DNA of 64,000 nt from DASPKT01 sp035626475. GTDB taxonomy: Bacteria > Pseudomonadota > Alphaproteobacteria > Azospirillales > Azospirillaceae. The stretch is taken from assembly GCA_035626475.1 (NCBI GenBank), contig DASPNP010000022.1:1-64000 (forward strand). The letters are read 5' to 3'. This document shows positions 50,782 through 58,056 of this stretch, piece after piece; within the stretch, counting starts at the first letter, position 1, and each line of letters begins with the position of its first letter. Position numbers and translations under genes: made by a program. Under the pieces are notes generated by a model. That model had not been told where the DNA came from. It saw only the letters and a program-made list of their open reading frames with translations, and did not search any database.

Positions 50782-52101
50782 ATGGACGGAAGAACCGGCT
50801 ACAACCGCACGCGCTGGTACCTGGCCCTGGCGGCCGTCCTGGTGACCACCGGCGCCGCTGCCTATGCCATCGGCGGCGGGAGCGGGTCGGAGGCGGGCGC
50901 GGGGGGCGCCGCCAAGGACTTCGCCTCGGTGCCGCTGGACGCGCAGGGCTCGGCGGCGGTCTCGCCCTGGGTCCGCTACAAGCCTTGGCCCAAGACCACC
51001 TGGGACAATTTCAACACCCTGGCCACGGACGGCAAGTCGCCGCCGCCGCCGGAGCCGGGCGCGGTCCGCACCGTGTCGGCGCCGGTCGCCGGCGATCCGG
51101 AGAAGGGCCGCCAGCTCGCCTTCGACCGCACCCGCGGCGGCGGCTGCGTCACCTGCCACGTCATGGGTCCGAAAAGCCCGGAGCTGCCGGGCAATGTCGG
51201 CCCCGACCTGTCGGAGATCGGCACGGCGCACGCGGACGGCGACGAGTACCTGTTCAACTACATCTGGGACGCCCGCGTCTTCAATCCGGAGACGGTCATG
51301 CCGCCCTGGGGCGCGCACGGCTACTACAGCGAGGAGGAGGTCCGCCACATGGTGGCCTTCCTGAAGACGCTGAACACGCCGGCGAGCTTCAAGACCGAGC
51401 TGGACGACCCGAACAAGCGCCCGACCCCGGTCGAGAACCGCGACTGGAAGGACCCCTTCGTCAACCCCGCCGTGGCGACGATGGAGCAGGGGCCGACGGT
51501 CTTCGCCAAGGCCGGGCCGAACGGCAAGTCCTGCGCCTCCTGCCACGCCGATTCCGGCACCTTCAAAGGCTGGGCCGTCGCCATGCCGAAATGGCACGAC
51601 GGCATGCAGAAGGTGATCGGGGTGGAGGAGTTCGTCACCCGCCACGCCCGCGCCACCATGGGCGCCGACTACAAGATGCAGGGGCCGGAGAACACCACCC
51701 TGTCGGTCTATCTGCGGTCACTCTCCAACGGCATGCCGATCAAGGTCGACACGTCGGCGCCGGGCGCCAAGGAGGCGGCGGAGCGCGGCAAGGACCTGAT
51801 GGTGCGCAAGATCGGCCAGCAGAACTTCGCCTGCGTCGACTGCCACTCGGCCGACAAGGGCGCGCTGAAATGGGTGCGCGGCCAGTATCTCGGCCTGAAC
51901 GAGGGCCAGGTGAAGCATTTCCCGACCTGGCGCACCTCGCGCGACGAGATCTGGGACATCCGCAAGCGCATGCAGTGGTGCAACGTCCAGATCCGCGCCA
52001 ACGAGCTGCCGCCCGATGCCAAGGAATATGGCGAGCTGGAGCTCTTCCTGACCTCGCTGAGCAACGGACATCCGATGGAGGTCCCGGGCATCCGGCACTG
52101 A
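50782..52101 (+). CDS. soxXA: SoxX-SoxA fusion, triheme cytochrome of thiosulfate oxidation
   Basis: One 439-441-residue polypeptide joins two proteins that are normally separate. The N-terminal half, after a membrane anchor (YLALAAVLVTTGAAAYAIGG), is SoxX: heme CVTCH and the ligand Met in TVMPPWG, with NVGPDLSEIG. The C-terminal half is SoxA: hemes CASCH and CVDCH, the segment FPTWRTSRDEIWDIRKR and the active-site cysteine in MQWCNVQ. The whole enzyme would load thiosulfate onto SoxY. ATG 50782 is preferred because GGGGG lies six bases before it; ATG 50776 is also in frame. First of soxXA-Y-Z-E-F. Numbering from 50776: hemes at Cys124, 253 and 353, Cys402. Confidence 0.88.
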   Translation: MDGRTGYNRTRWYLALAAVLVTTGAAAYAIGGGSGSEAGAGGAAKDFASVPLDAQGSAAVSPWVRYKPWPKTTWDNFNTLATDGKSPPPPEPGAVRTVSAPVAGDPEKGRQLAFDRTRGGGCVTCHVMGPKSPELPGNVGPDLSEIGTAHADGDEYLFNYIWDARVFNPETVMPPWGAHGYYSEEEVRHMVAFLKTLNTPASFKTELDDPNKRPTPVENRDWKDPFVNPAVATMEQGPTVFAKAGPNGKSCASCHADSGTFKGWAVAMPKWHDGMQKVIGVEEFVTRHARATMGADYKMQGPENTTLSVYLRSLSNGMPIKVDTSAPGAKEAAERGKDLMVRKIGQQNFACVDCHSADKGALKWVRGQYLGLNEGQVKHFPTWRTSRDEIWDIRKRMQWCNVQIRANELPPDAKEYGELELFLTSLSNGHPMEVPGIRH

Positions 52102-52138
52102 GCCGGACGCCCGCCCCCACCGCCAAGGAGCATAGACG

Positions 52139-52603
52139 ATGAAGCATGACAGCGTACTCGCCCGGCGAAGGATCCTGCAGGCCGCGGCCGCGGCGGCCGT
52201 CGCCGGCGCGCTTCCCCTGCCGGCCCTGGCCGCCGACGCCGCGGCGGCCCTGCCCGAGGCCGTGACCAAGCTGACCGGCGGCAAGCAGCCGACCCCCGGC
52301 AAGGTCACGCTCTGGCTGCCCGAGCTGGCGGAGAACGGCAACTCCGTCCCGGTCGGGGTCAAGGTCGAGGGCGAGATGGCCGGCGACGTCTACGTCCGGG
52401 CCATGCACATCGTGGCGACCGACAATCCCGAGCCCACCGTCGCCAGCTTCGAGCTGTCCCCCGCCTCGGGCCGGCCGGAAGTCATGACCCGCATGCGCCT
52501 CGCCAAGTCGCAGAAGGTCTGGGCGCTGGCGGAGACCAGCGACGGCCAGCTGTGGTCCGGAACCGCCGACGTCCGCGTGACCGTCGGCGGCTGCGGCGGC
52601 TGA
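52139..52603 (+). CDS. soxY: SoxY, sulfur carrier protein
   Basis: A 154-residue carrier that holds the sulfur substrate on a C-terminal cysteine. The Tat-type leader (RRRILQAAAAAAVAGA) and the final GGCGG swinging-arm motif are both present, with the beta-rich SoxY domain between (GKVTLWLPELAENGNSVPVG). It follows soxXA by 37 bases and pairs with soxZ. Confidence 0.94.
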   Translation: MKHDSVLARRRILQAAAAAAVAGALPLPALAADAAAALPEAVTKLTGGKQPTPGKVTLWLPELAENGNSVPVGVKVEGEMAGDVYVRAMHIVATDNPEPTVASFELSPASGRPEVMTRMRLAKSQKVWALAETSDGQLWSGTADVRVTVGGCGG

Positions 52604-52629
52604 GACATCGGATAGCAGGAGCATCGACC

Positions 52630-52950
52630 ATGGCTAACGCCCGCATCAGCGTTCCCTCCCGCGCCAAGAAGGGCGAGGTGGTGGAGATCAAGACCCTCGT
52701 CAGCCACCCGATGGAGACCGGCCTGCGCAAGGACGCGGACGGCAACGCGATCCCGCGCCGGATCATCCGCACCGTCAGCGCCAGCTTCAACGGCCAGCCC
52801 TTCTTCACGGCCAAGCTGACCGCCGGCATCGCGGCCAACCCGATCCTCTCCTTCTTCCACAGGCCGGAGGAGAGCGGGGAGTACGCCTTCACCTGGGCCG
52901 GGGACGACGGGCTGGAGATCAAGGAATCCGCCAAGATCACCGTGGCCTGA
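52630..52950 (+). CDS. soxZ: SoxZ, SoxY partner
   Basis: A 106-residue immunoglobulin-like protein that binds SoxY. The hallmark VEIKTLVSHPMETGLRKDADG and FNGQPFFTAKL, and EYAFTWAGDDG, are conserved. It has no signal peptide and travels with SoxY. ATG 52630 lies 26 bases after the soxY stop. Confidence 0.94.
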   Translation: MANARISVPSRAKKGEVVEIKTLVSHPMETGLRKDADGNAIPRRIIRTVSASFNGQPFFTAKLTAGIAANPILSFFHRPEESGEYAFTWAGDDGLEIKESAKITVA

Positions 52951-52964
52951 GGGGAGATCCCGCG

Positions 52965-53324
52965 ATGCGCATCGGTCCCGCCATCCTGATGTCGGCCCTG
53001 CTGCTGGCCGCGCCCGCCCTGGCCGACCAGCCGCCCGCCGCGGCGCCGGGGCCCGCCCAGGCGGCGGTGGCGCCGCCGGAGGCGCCCGCGGTGCCGGAGA
53101 CCGTGGTGCGGGCGACGGCCGGCTACTGCCTGCTGTGCCATGGGCCGTCGGGCCGCGACGGGGCCGCCTCGCCGCTGGCGGGGCGGGACCCGGCGGCCAT
53201 CGCGGCGGCCGTCGCCGCCTTCCGCGACGGCCGCCAGCACGGGACCATCATGCCGCGCATCGCCAAGGGGTTCGACGACGCCACCATCCGGGCCGTCGCC
53301 GCCCATCTCGCCCGCACCCCGTGA
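52965..53324 (+). CDS. soxE: Small monoheme cytochrome c (SoxE/FccA-like)
   Basis: A 119-residue exported protein with signal peptide (ILMSALLLAAPALA), a Pro/Ala linker, and one heme motif CLLCH; the Met ligand is probably in GTIMPRIAKG. With the flavoprotein next to it, it would be the cytochrome subunit of a flavocytochrome c sulfide dehydrogenase (SoxEF). The heme-bearing domain is short and single-heme, unlike the diheme FccA. Confidence 0.75.
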   Translation: MRIGPAILMSALLLAAPALADQPPAAAPGPAQAAVAPPEAPAVPETVVRATAGYCLLCHGPSGRDGAASPLAGRDPAAIAAAVAAFRDGRQHGTIMPRIAKGFDDATIRAVAAHLARTP

Positions 53325-53343
53325 CGCCGGCAGGAGACACAGC

Positions 53344-54618
53344 ATGACGCAGATCTCGCGCCGCAGGGCGCTGCAGTTCTCCGCCGGCGCGCTGGCCGTG
53401 CCGTTGGCCGGCATCTCGGCGCCCGCCCTGGCCGCCGGCGCCGCGCCCCGGGTGGTGGTGGTGGGCGGCGGCTTCGGCGGCGCCACGGCCGCCCGGCTGA
53501 TCCGCCGCCTGGACCCGGCGATCCGGGTGACGCTGGTGGAGCGCGCCCGCACCTATACCACCTGCCCGATGAGCAACCTGGTGCTGGCGGGGGCGCGGCC
53601 GCTGGAGGAGAACGTCTTCACCTACAAGGCGCTGGAGAAGGAGGGCATCAAGGTGGTGCGGGCCGAGGCGGCGGCGGTGGATGCCGGCGCCCGTGCCGTG
53701 GTGCTGGCCGACGGCACCAAGCTGCCCTTCGACCGCGCCATCCTGGCCCCCGGCATCGACTTCCGCTACGACGCGGTCCAGGGCTTCTCCGAGGCGGCGG
53801 CCGAGCGCATGCCGCACGCCTGGAAGGCGGGCGCGCAGACGACCCTGCTGCGCCGCCAGCTCGAGGCGATGGACGATGGCGGCACGGTCGTCATCTCGGT
53901 CCCCGGCAATCCCTACCGCTGCCCGCCCGGGCCCTATGAGCGCGCCTCGCTGATCGCGCACTACCTCGCGGCGAGGAAGCCCCGCTCCAAGATCCTGATC
54001 CTCGACGGCAAGGACAATTTCTCCAAGCAGACGCTGTTCGAGAACGCCTGGGCCGCCCGCTATCCGAACATGATCCAGTGGATCTCCAAGACGGACGGCG
54101 GCGCCGTCACCTCTGTCGACCCGAAGGCGCTGACGGCCGAGACCGACTTCGGCACCATGAGGGGCGACGTCTTCAACCTGATCCCGCCGCAGACGGCGGG
54201 GCGGGTGGCCGTCGCCTCGGGCGCCACCGACAAGGGCGGCTGGTGCCCGGTCGACCCCGTCACCTTCGAATCCCGCCTGCTGCCGGGCGTGCACGTCATC
54301 GGCGACGCCACCGTCGCCGCGCCGATGCCGAAGTCGGCCACGGCCGCCACCAGCCAGGCCCACATCGCGGCGCAGGCCGTGGTGGACCTGCTGCGCGGCC
54401 GCACGCCGCCGACGCCGATCCTCGCCAACACCTGCTACAGCCTCGCCGCGCCCGACTACGGCATCTCCGTCACCGGCGTCTACGCGCCGGGCGCGGAGGG
54501 GCTGAAGGAGACCACCTCGGGGGTCAGCGCCGTGCAGGCCCGGGATGAGGACAGGGCGCTGGAGGCCGCCTACTGCCACACCTGGTTCGCCGGCATCACC
54601 AAGCTCGCCTTCGCCTGA
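53344..54618 (+). CDS. soxF: Flavocytochrome c sulfide dehydrogenase flavoprotein (SoxF/FccB-like)
   Basis: A 424-residue FAD protein. A twin-arginine leader (SRRRALQFSAG) precedes the FAD motif VVVGGGFGGATAARLI. Redox cysteines lie in YTTCPMSNLVL and the conserved NPYRCPPGPYER. FAD contact GVHVIGDATVAAPMPKS and C-terminal cysteine-containing segment complete the SQR/FCSD pattern. It oxidises sulfide to sulfur, passing electrons to the adjacent cytochrome (soxE). It ends the sox run; 39 bases later an acyltransferase gene begins. Confidence 0.9.
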   Translation: MTQISRRRALQFSAGALAVPLAGISAPALAAGAAPRVVVVGGGFGGATAARLIRRLDPAIRVTLVERARTYTTCPMSNLVLAGARPLEENVFTYKALEKEGIKVVRAEAAAVDAGARAVVLADGTKLPFDRAILAPGIDFRYDAVQGFSEAAAERMPHAWKAGAQTTLLRRQLEAMDDGGTVVISVPGNPYRCPPGPYERASLIAHYLAARKPRSKILILDGKDNFSKQTLFENAWAARYPNMIQWISKTDGGAVTSVDPKALTAETDFGTMRGDVFNLIPPQTAGRVAVASGATDKGGWCPVDPVTFESRLLPGVHVIGDATVAAPMPKSATAATSQAHIAAQAVVDLLRGRTPPTPILANTCYSLAAPDYGISVTGVYAPGAEGLKETTSGVSAVQARDEDRALEAAYCHTWFAGITKLAFA

Positions 54619-54657
54619 TCCGCCCGCCCCGCCCGCCGCCACCAGGAATCCTAGCCC

Positions 54658-55905
54658 ATGGCGTATGACGATGTCGGTGCCGCCCGTTTCCCGCCGGCCG
54701 GTCCGGGACCCGTTCCCGGGGTCGTCCCAGGAACGGTCCCGGCCGCGCCCCTCAGCCAGGTCAGGCCGCGCCTGGCCGAGGGCGATCTCGGCATGCAGAT
54801 CGTGCTGTCGCGCCTGCTGCTGGTGTCGGGCCTGGTCTTCATCCATTACGGCGCCTTCCCGGGCGAGGTGCTGAACCACTTCCAGGCCTTCGACCGGACC
54901 GGCGTGCCGGCGGCGTCCTTCGTCGCCAGCGCCATCCTCTATTTCTTCTTCGCCGCCGTGCCGGTCATGAGCCTCATCTCCGGCTGGCTGTTCTTCCGCC
55001 CGCGCGATCCGGCGGCGCGGCAGCCGGGGCTGGCGGGACTGGTCGAGCCCGGCTTGACGAGTGCCATGCTGCGGCGGGCCCGCACCCTGTTGGTGCCGCT
55101 GCTGCTGTGGAACGCCCTGGCGCTGGGCGTCGGAATCCTCGCCTGGCAGCTGGGCGCCGGCGCCTGGGCGCGGCAGGTGCTGGCCCTGGACGTGGCGGAG
55201 GCGTCGCCGCTGCAATGGTTGAACGCCCTGCTGGGGCTGACGCGGACGCCGGCGGCGCTGCAGTTCTGGTTCGTGCGCGACCTGCTGGTCTCGGTGGCGC
55301 TGGCGCCGCTGGTGCTGCCGCTGCTGCGCCACGCGCCCTGGGTGCTGGTCCCCTTCGCCCTGGTCTGGATGTCCGGGATCGAGCTGGGGATCTTCCTGCG
55401 GGCCGACGTGCCGCTGTTCTTCTTCCTGGGCGGCGTGCTGCGGCTGCACGGCATGCCCGGCTGGCTGGAGCGGGTGCCGGTCGTCCCCATGCTGGCCGCC
55501 TATACCGGGCTGGTCCTGCTGCGCACTTCGGCCCCGGCCGTCCTGGACGAGCTGGACCCGACGGTGGATTTCTGGCTGGACGCCGCCACCTGCTGCCTGC
55601 GCGTCATCGGCGTCGTCACCTGCTGGAAGCTGCTGGGCCTGCTGGCGGCCCACCGGTCCGGGGCGGTACTGGCCGGCCGCTACGGCGCCTTCGCCTTCTT
55701 CATCTTCGCCGGCCACTATCCGCTGGTGGAGGCGGTGAAGGTGCCGCTGGCGGCGATGCTGCCGACCTACGGCCAGGGCTGGCTGCTGCTGCATTTCGGC
55801 CTGAGCGTGGCCGTGACGGTGGCGATCTGCGTCGGTGCGGCGGCGCTGCTCTCCCGCGCCTGGCCGGCCGCCTTCCAGGTGCTGAACGGCGGCCGGGGGG
55901 CATAG
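54658..55905 (+). CDS. Acyltransferase-3 family membrane protein
   Basis: A 415-residue membrane protein with about ten segments. The pattern IVLSRLLLVSGLVFIHYG (with catalytic-type His), VPVMSLISGWLFF, LWFVRDL-like FWFVRDLLVS and FFIFAGHYPL is of the acyltransferase-3/OpgC-like group that O-acylates surface sugars. The N-terminal 35 residues are a Pro/Gly-rich tract (GPGPVPGVVPGTVPAAP) without a known role. It follows soxF by 39 bases and may be read from the same transcript, but a sulfur role is not suggested. Confidence 0.82.
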   Translation: MAYDDVGAARFPPAGPGPVPGVVPGTVPAAPLSQVRPRLAEGDLGMQIVLSRLLLVSGLVFIHYGAFPGEVLNHFQAFDRTGVPAASFVASAILYFFFAAVPVMSLISGWLFFRPRDPAARQPGLAGLVEPGLTSAMLRRARTLLVPLLLWNALALGVGILAWQLGAGAWARQVLALDVAEASPLQWLNALLGLTRTPAALQFWFVRDLLVSVALAPLVLPLLRHAPWVLVPFALVWMSGIELGIFLRADVPLFFFLGGVLRLHGMPGWLERVPVVPMLAAYTGLVLLRTSAPAVLDELDPTVDFWLDAATCCLRVIGVVTCWKLLGLLAAHRSGAVLAGRYGAFAFFIFAGHYPLVEAVKVPLAAMLPTYGQGWLLLHFGLSVAVTVAICVGAAALLSRAWPAAFQVLNGGRGA

Positions 55906-55934
55906 CGCCGCGAAGTCGCGGGCGGGGGAGGCGG

Positions 55935-56315
55935 TCAGGCGGCGCGCAGCCGGACCAGGGCCTGCTGCGCCGGGGTCGGCTGCGGCCGGGGGAGCAGCCT
56001 GACCGTGACGGAGGGCGCGGATGCGGCGGCCGGCTCCGACCGGCGGCGCAGGCGCGCCGCACGGAACATGCATGCCAGCATGCAGGCTTGACAGCAAAGA
56101 TTCAGGACATTCATCCAGATCAGCGCGGGATCGCCGTTCACCAGGATGGCGTAGGCGACGCTGTTGCAGGAGATCACGAACCAGCCGCACCAGCTGGCGC
56201 CGGCGATGCCCTTGCCCGACTGGGGGTCGGTCCAGAGGCGGCGGAGCTGCGGCAGGTGGAAGAAGGCGGCGACGATGCCGCCCAGGCTGTAGGTCGCGGT
56301 CAGAAGATGTTCCAT
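55935..56315 (-). CDS. Small PQ-loop-like (SemiSWEET-type) membrane protein
   Basis: A 126-residue protein with three membrane segments and the PQ-loop pair (FFHLPQLRRLW followed by GIAGASWCGWF), ending in a basic Pro-rich tail. SemiSWEET proteins transport small sugars as dimers; substrates of this group are otherwise unknown. Convergent with the acyltransferase gene. Assignment by motif only. Confidence 0.7.
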   Translation of the reverse strand: MEHLLTATYSLGGIVAAFFHLPQLRRLWTDPQSGKGIAGASWCGWFVISCNSVAYAILVNGDPALIWMNVLNLCCQACMLACMFRAARLRRRSEPAAASAPSVTVRLLPRPQPTPAQQALVRLRAA

Positions 56316-56585
56316 GGGTCTCCACCATGGCTACGGATCGAAGAGGCGCGCACCTTCGCCGCTCAAGGTAAATGAGAGATGACCGGGCCTGTGACCGATA
56401 GCGGACCCGTCCGGAAGGAGTAGCGGGCCCCGTCCGCGCAGCCGCCGCAACCCGAGCAATGTTTCAATTGCGACGCTCTTTCCCGTAGAGGTCGTGGTCT
56501 GGCCTGCGCCCGCCGCAATTGTCCCTACACGCCGCATGGGCTATTCCCTGCCGCGGTTCCGCAGCGGTGACTAAGGAAAAGCATC

Positions 56586-57113
56586 ATGCGCAAGACGGCC
56601 CATTGCCTCGCCATCGCCGCGGCCCTCAGCAGCGCCTTCGCGCCCGCCGCCGACGCCGCCGACGCCTACGGCTTCCCCGGCACCCGGGAGGAGCGCTCCG
56701 GCGCCTTCATCGGCGCCTATGCCCGCATCCCCCTGGGAGAGAGCCGCGCCGAGCCGCAGTCCGGGCCCCAGGCTGGGCCCCAGGTTGGGCCCCAGGTTGG
56801 ACTGACGCTCGCCATGACGCGGCAGGCGCTCGACCCCACCGACGCCGGCCGGCTGCAACGCTTCCGCGCCGACGCCGTCACCCTGGGCTTCAGCGGCAGC
56901 GACTTCCGGGAGGCCGCCCCGCCGACCCTGTCGCTGGCCGGCATGAGGGTGGCGGGCGGGCCCGATCGCCTGAACGCCGACGGCACGAAGGCGGAGGAGG
57001 ATGACGGTTTTCCCTGGCTCTACGCCGCCGGCGGCACGCTGCTGGTGGCCGGGCTGGTCGGCGCCGGCGTGTTCTACTACCTCGTCGCCGAGTCCAAGAA
57101 GAACAGCGACTGA
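56586..57113 (+). CDS. Exported hypothetical protein with a four-residue repeat
   Basis: A 175-residue protein: signal peptide (CLAIAAALSSAFAPAADA), a tract of repeated GPQA/GPQV units (see the repeat at 56763), a middle domain of unknown nature (LTLAMTRQALDPTDAGRLQRF) and one C-terminal membrane segment (LYAAGGTLLVAGLVGAGVFYYLV) followed by a charged tail. No family recognised. ATG 56586 has a purine run upstream (AAGGAAAAGC). Confidence 0.7.
   Translation: MRKTAHCLAIAAALSSAFAPAADAADAYGFPGTREERSGAFIGAYARIPLGESRAEPQSGPQAGPQVGPQVGLTLAMTRQALDPTDAGRLQRFRADAVTLGFSGSDFREAAPPTLSLAGMRVAGGPDRLNADGTKAEEDDGFPWLYAAGGTLLVAGLVGAGVFYYLVAESKKNSD
56763..56798 (+). repeat. 12-bp tandem repeat coding GPQ units
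   Basis: Three tandem 12-mers at 56763, 56775 and 56787, GGGCCCCAGGCT then twice GGGCCCCAGGTT, code GPQA-GPQV-GPQV. A degenerate unit precedes them. Copy number could vary between strains. Confidence 0.9.
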
Positions 57114-57254
57114 GCGGCGGCCCCACCCTCGCCCGAAGAATAGGGTGACCTCCGCCCCCGCCGTCGGCCTTTGACAAGCCCCACGCCGGGGCGCACGCTC
57201 CATGGGGTGGGGCGGTCGCGTCCCGGCGGCGCCCCCGCACGGGAGGGCCTGCGC

Positions 57255-58034
57255 ATGCCGTCGAGACGTCCAACGCTGGTGGGGTCGCTTCTCCTTCTCG
57301 CGGTCGCCGCCTCGGCCGCGCCGGCCCTGGCGGGAACCGTCTGCGCCGGCGCCGGCAACGAGCGCTGGCGCCCCTACACCTACCGCACCGGGGACGGGCT
57401 GCCGGGCGGCGCCGCGCACGAGATGCTGGACAAGGCGGTCGCCGAGGCCGGGGCGGAGTATGTCGTCGTCGATGCCGGCCCCTGGAAGCGCGCCCTCGCC
57501 GGGCTGGAATGGGGCGCCGTCGACATCGTGGCGGCGGCTGTGCGCAACAAGGAGCGCGAGGCCGACTATCTGTTCACCGAGCCCTACGCGGTGGAGCGCG
57601 TCCTGCTGATCTCGCAGGCCGGCGCGGCCTTTGAGTTCCGGACGCTGGAGGATCTGCGCGACCGCAGCGTGATCCTGTCGCGCGGCGTCTCCTACGGCGA
57701 CGAGTGGGACCGGTTCGCCGCGACCCGGATGCGGACCGAGACGGCGCCCAGCGCGCAGGAGGGGTTCCGCATGCTGGCCGCCGGCCGTGCCGAGTTCTTC
57801 GTCCTGGCGGAAGGGGCGGTGGAGACGCTGCTGGCCGACCCCGCCACCCGGGACCGTTACCGGGTCTACCCGACGCCGGTGGCCGAAGTGTCCGTCCAGG
57901 CCATGATCCGCCGCGACAGCGCCTGCGCCGCCCTGATCGGCCCGGTCAACGACGCGCTCCGCCGCCTGCGAGAGACCGGCGAGGCCGCGGCCCTCCTGGG
58001 CGCCCACCGGCTGAACCGGGAACCGGCGACCTAG
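57255..58034 (+). CDS. Periplasmic solute-binding-protein-like protein (family 3)
   Basis: A 259-residue exported protein with signal peptide (LVGSLLLLAVAASAAPALA). It has the two-lobe pattern of family-3 binders: PYTYRTGDGLPGGAAHEMLD, GPWKRALAGLEWGAVDIVAA and the C-terminal domain RMLAAGRAEFFVLAEGAVETLL. Ligand unknown; it probably resembles the amino-acid-binding type. No transporter genes adjacent. ATG 57255 opens the signal. Convergent with sbcC. Confidence 0.78.
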   Translation: MPSRRPTLVGSLLLLAVAASAAPALAGTVCAGAGNERWRPYTYRTGDGLPGGAAHEMLDKAVAEAGAEYVVVDAGPWKRALAGLEWGAVDIVAAAVRNKEREADYLFTEPYAVERVLLISQAGAAFEFRTLEDLRDRSVILSRGVSYGDEWDRFAATRMRTETAPSAQEGFRMLAAGRAEFFVLAEGAVETLLADPATRDRYRVYPTPVAEVSVQAMIRRDSACAALIGPVNDALRRLRETGEAAALLGAHRLNREPAT

Positions 58035-58056
58035 GCCATCGTATCGGCCGAGTTTC

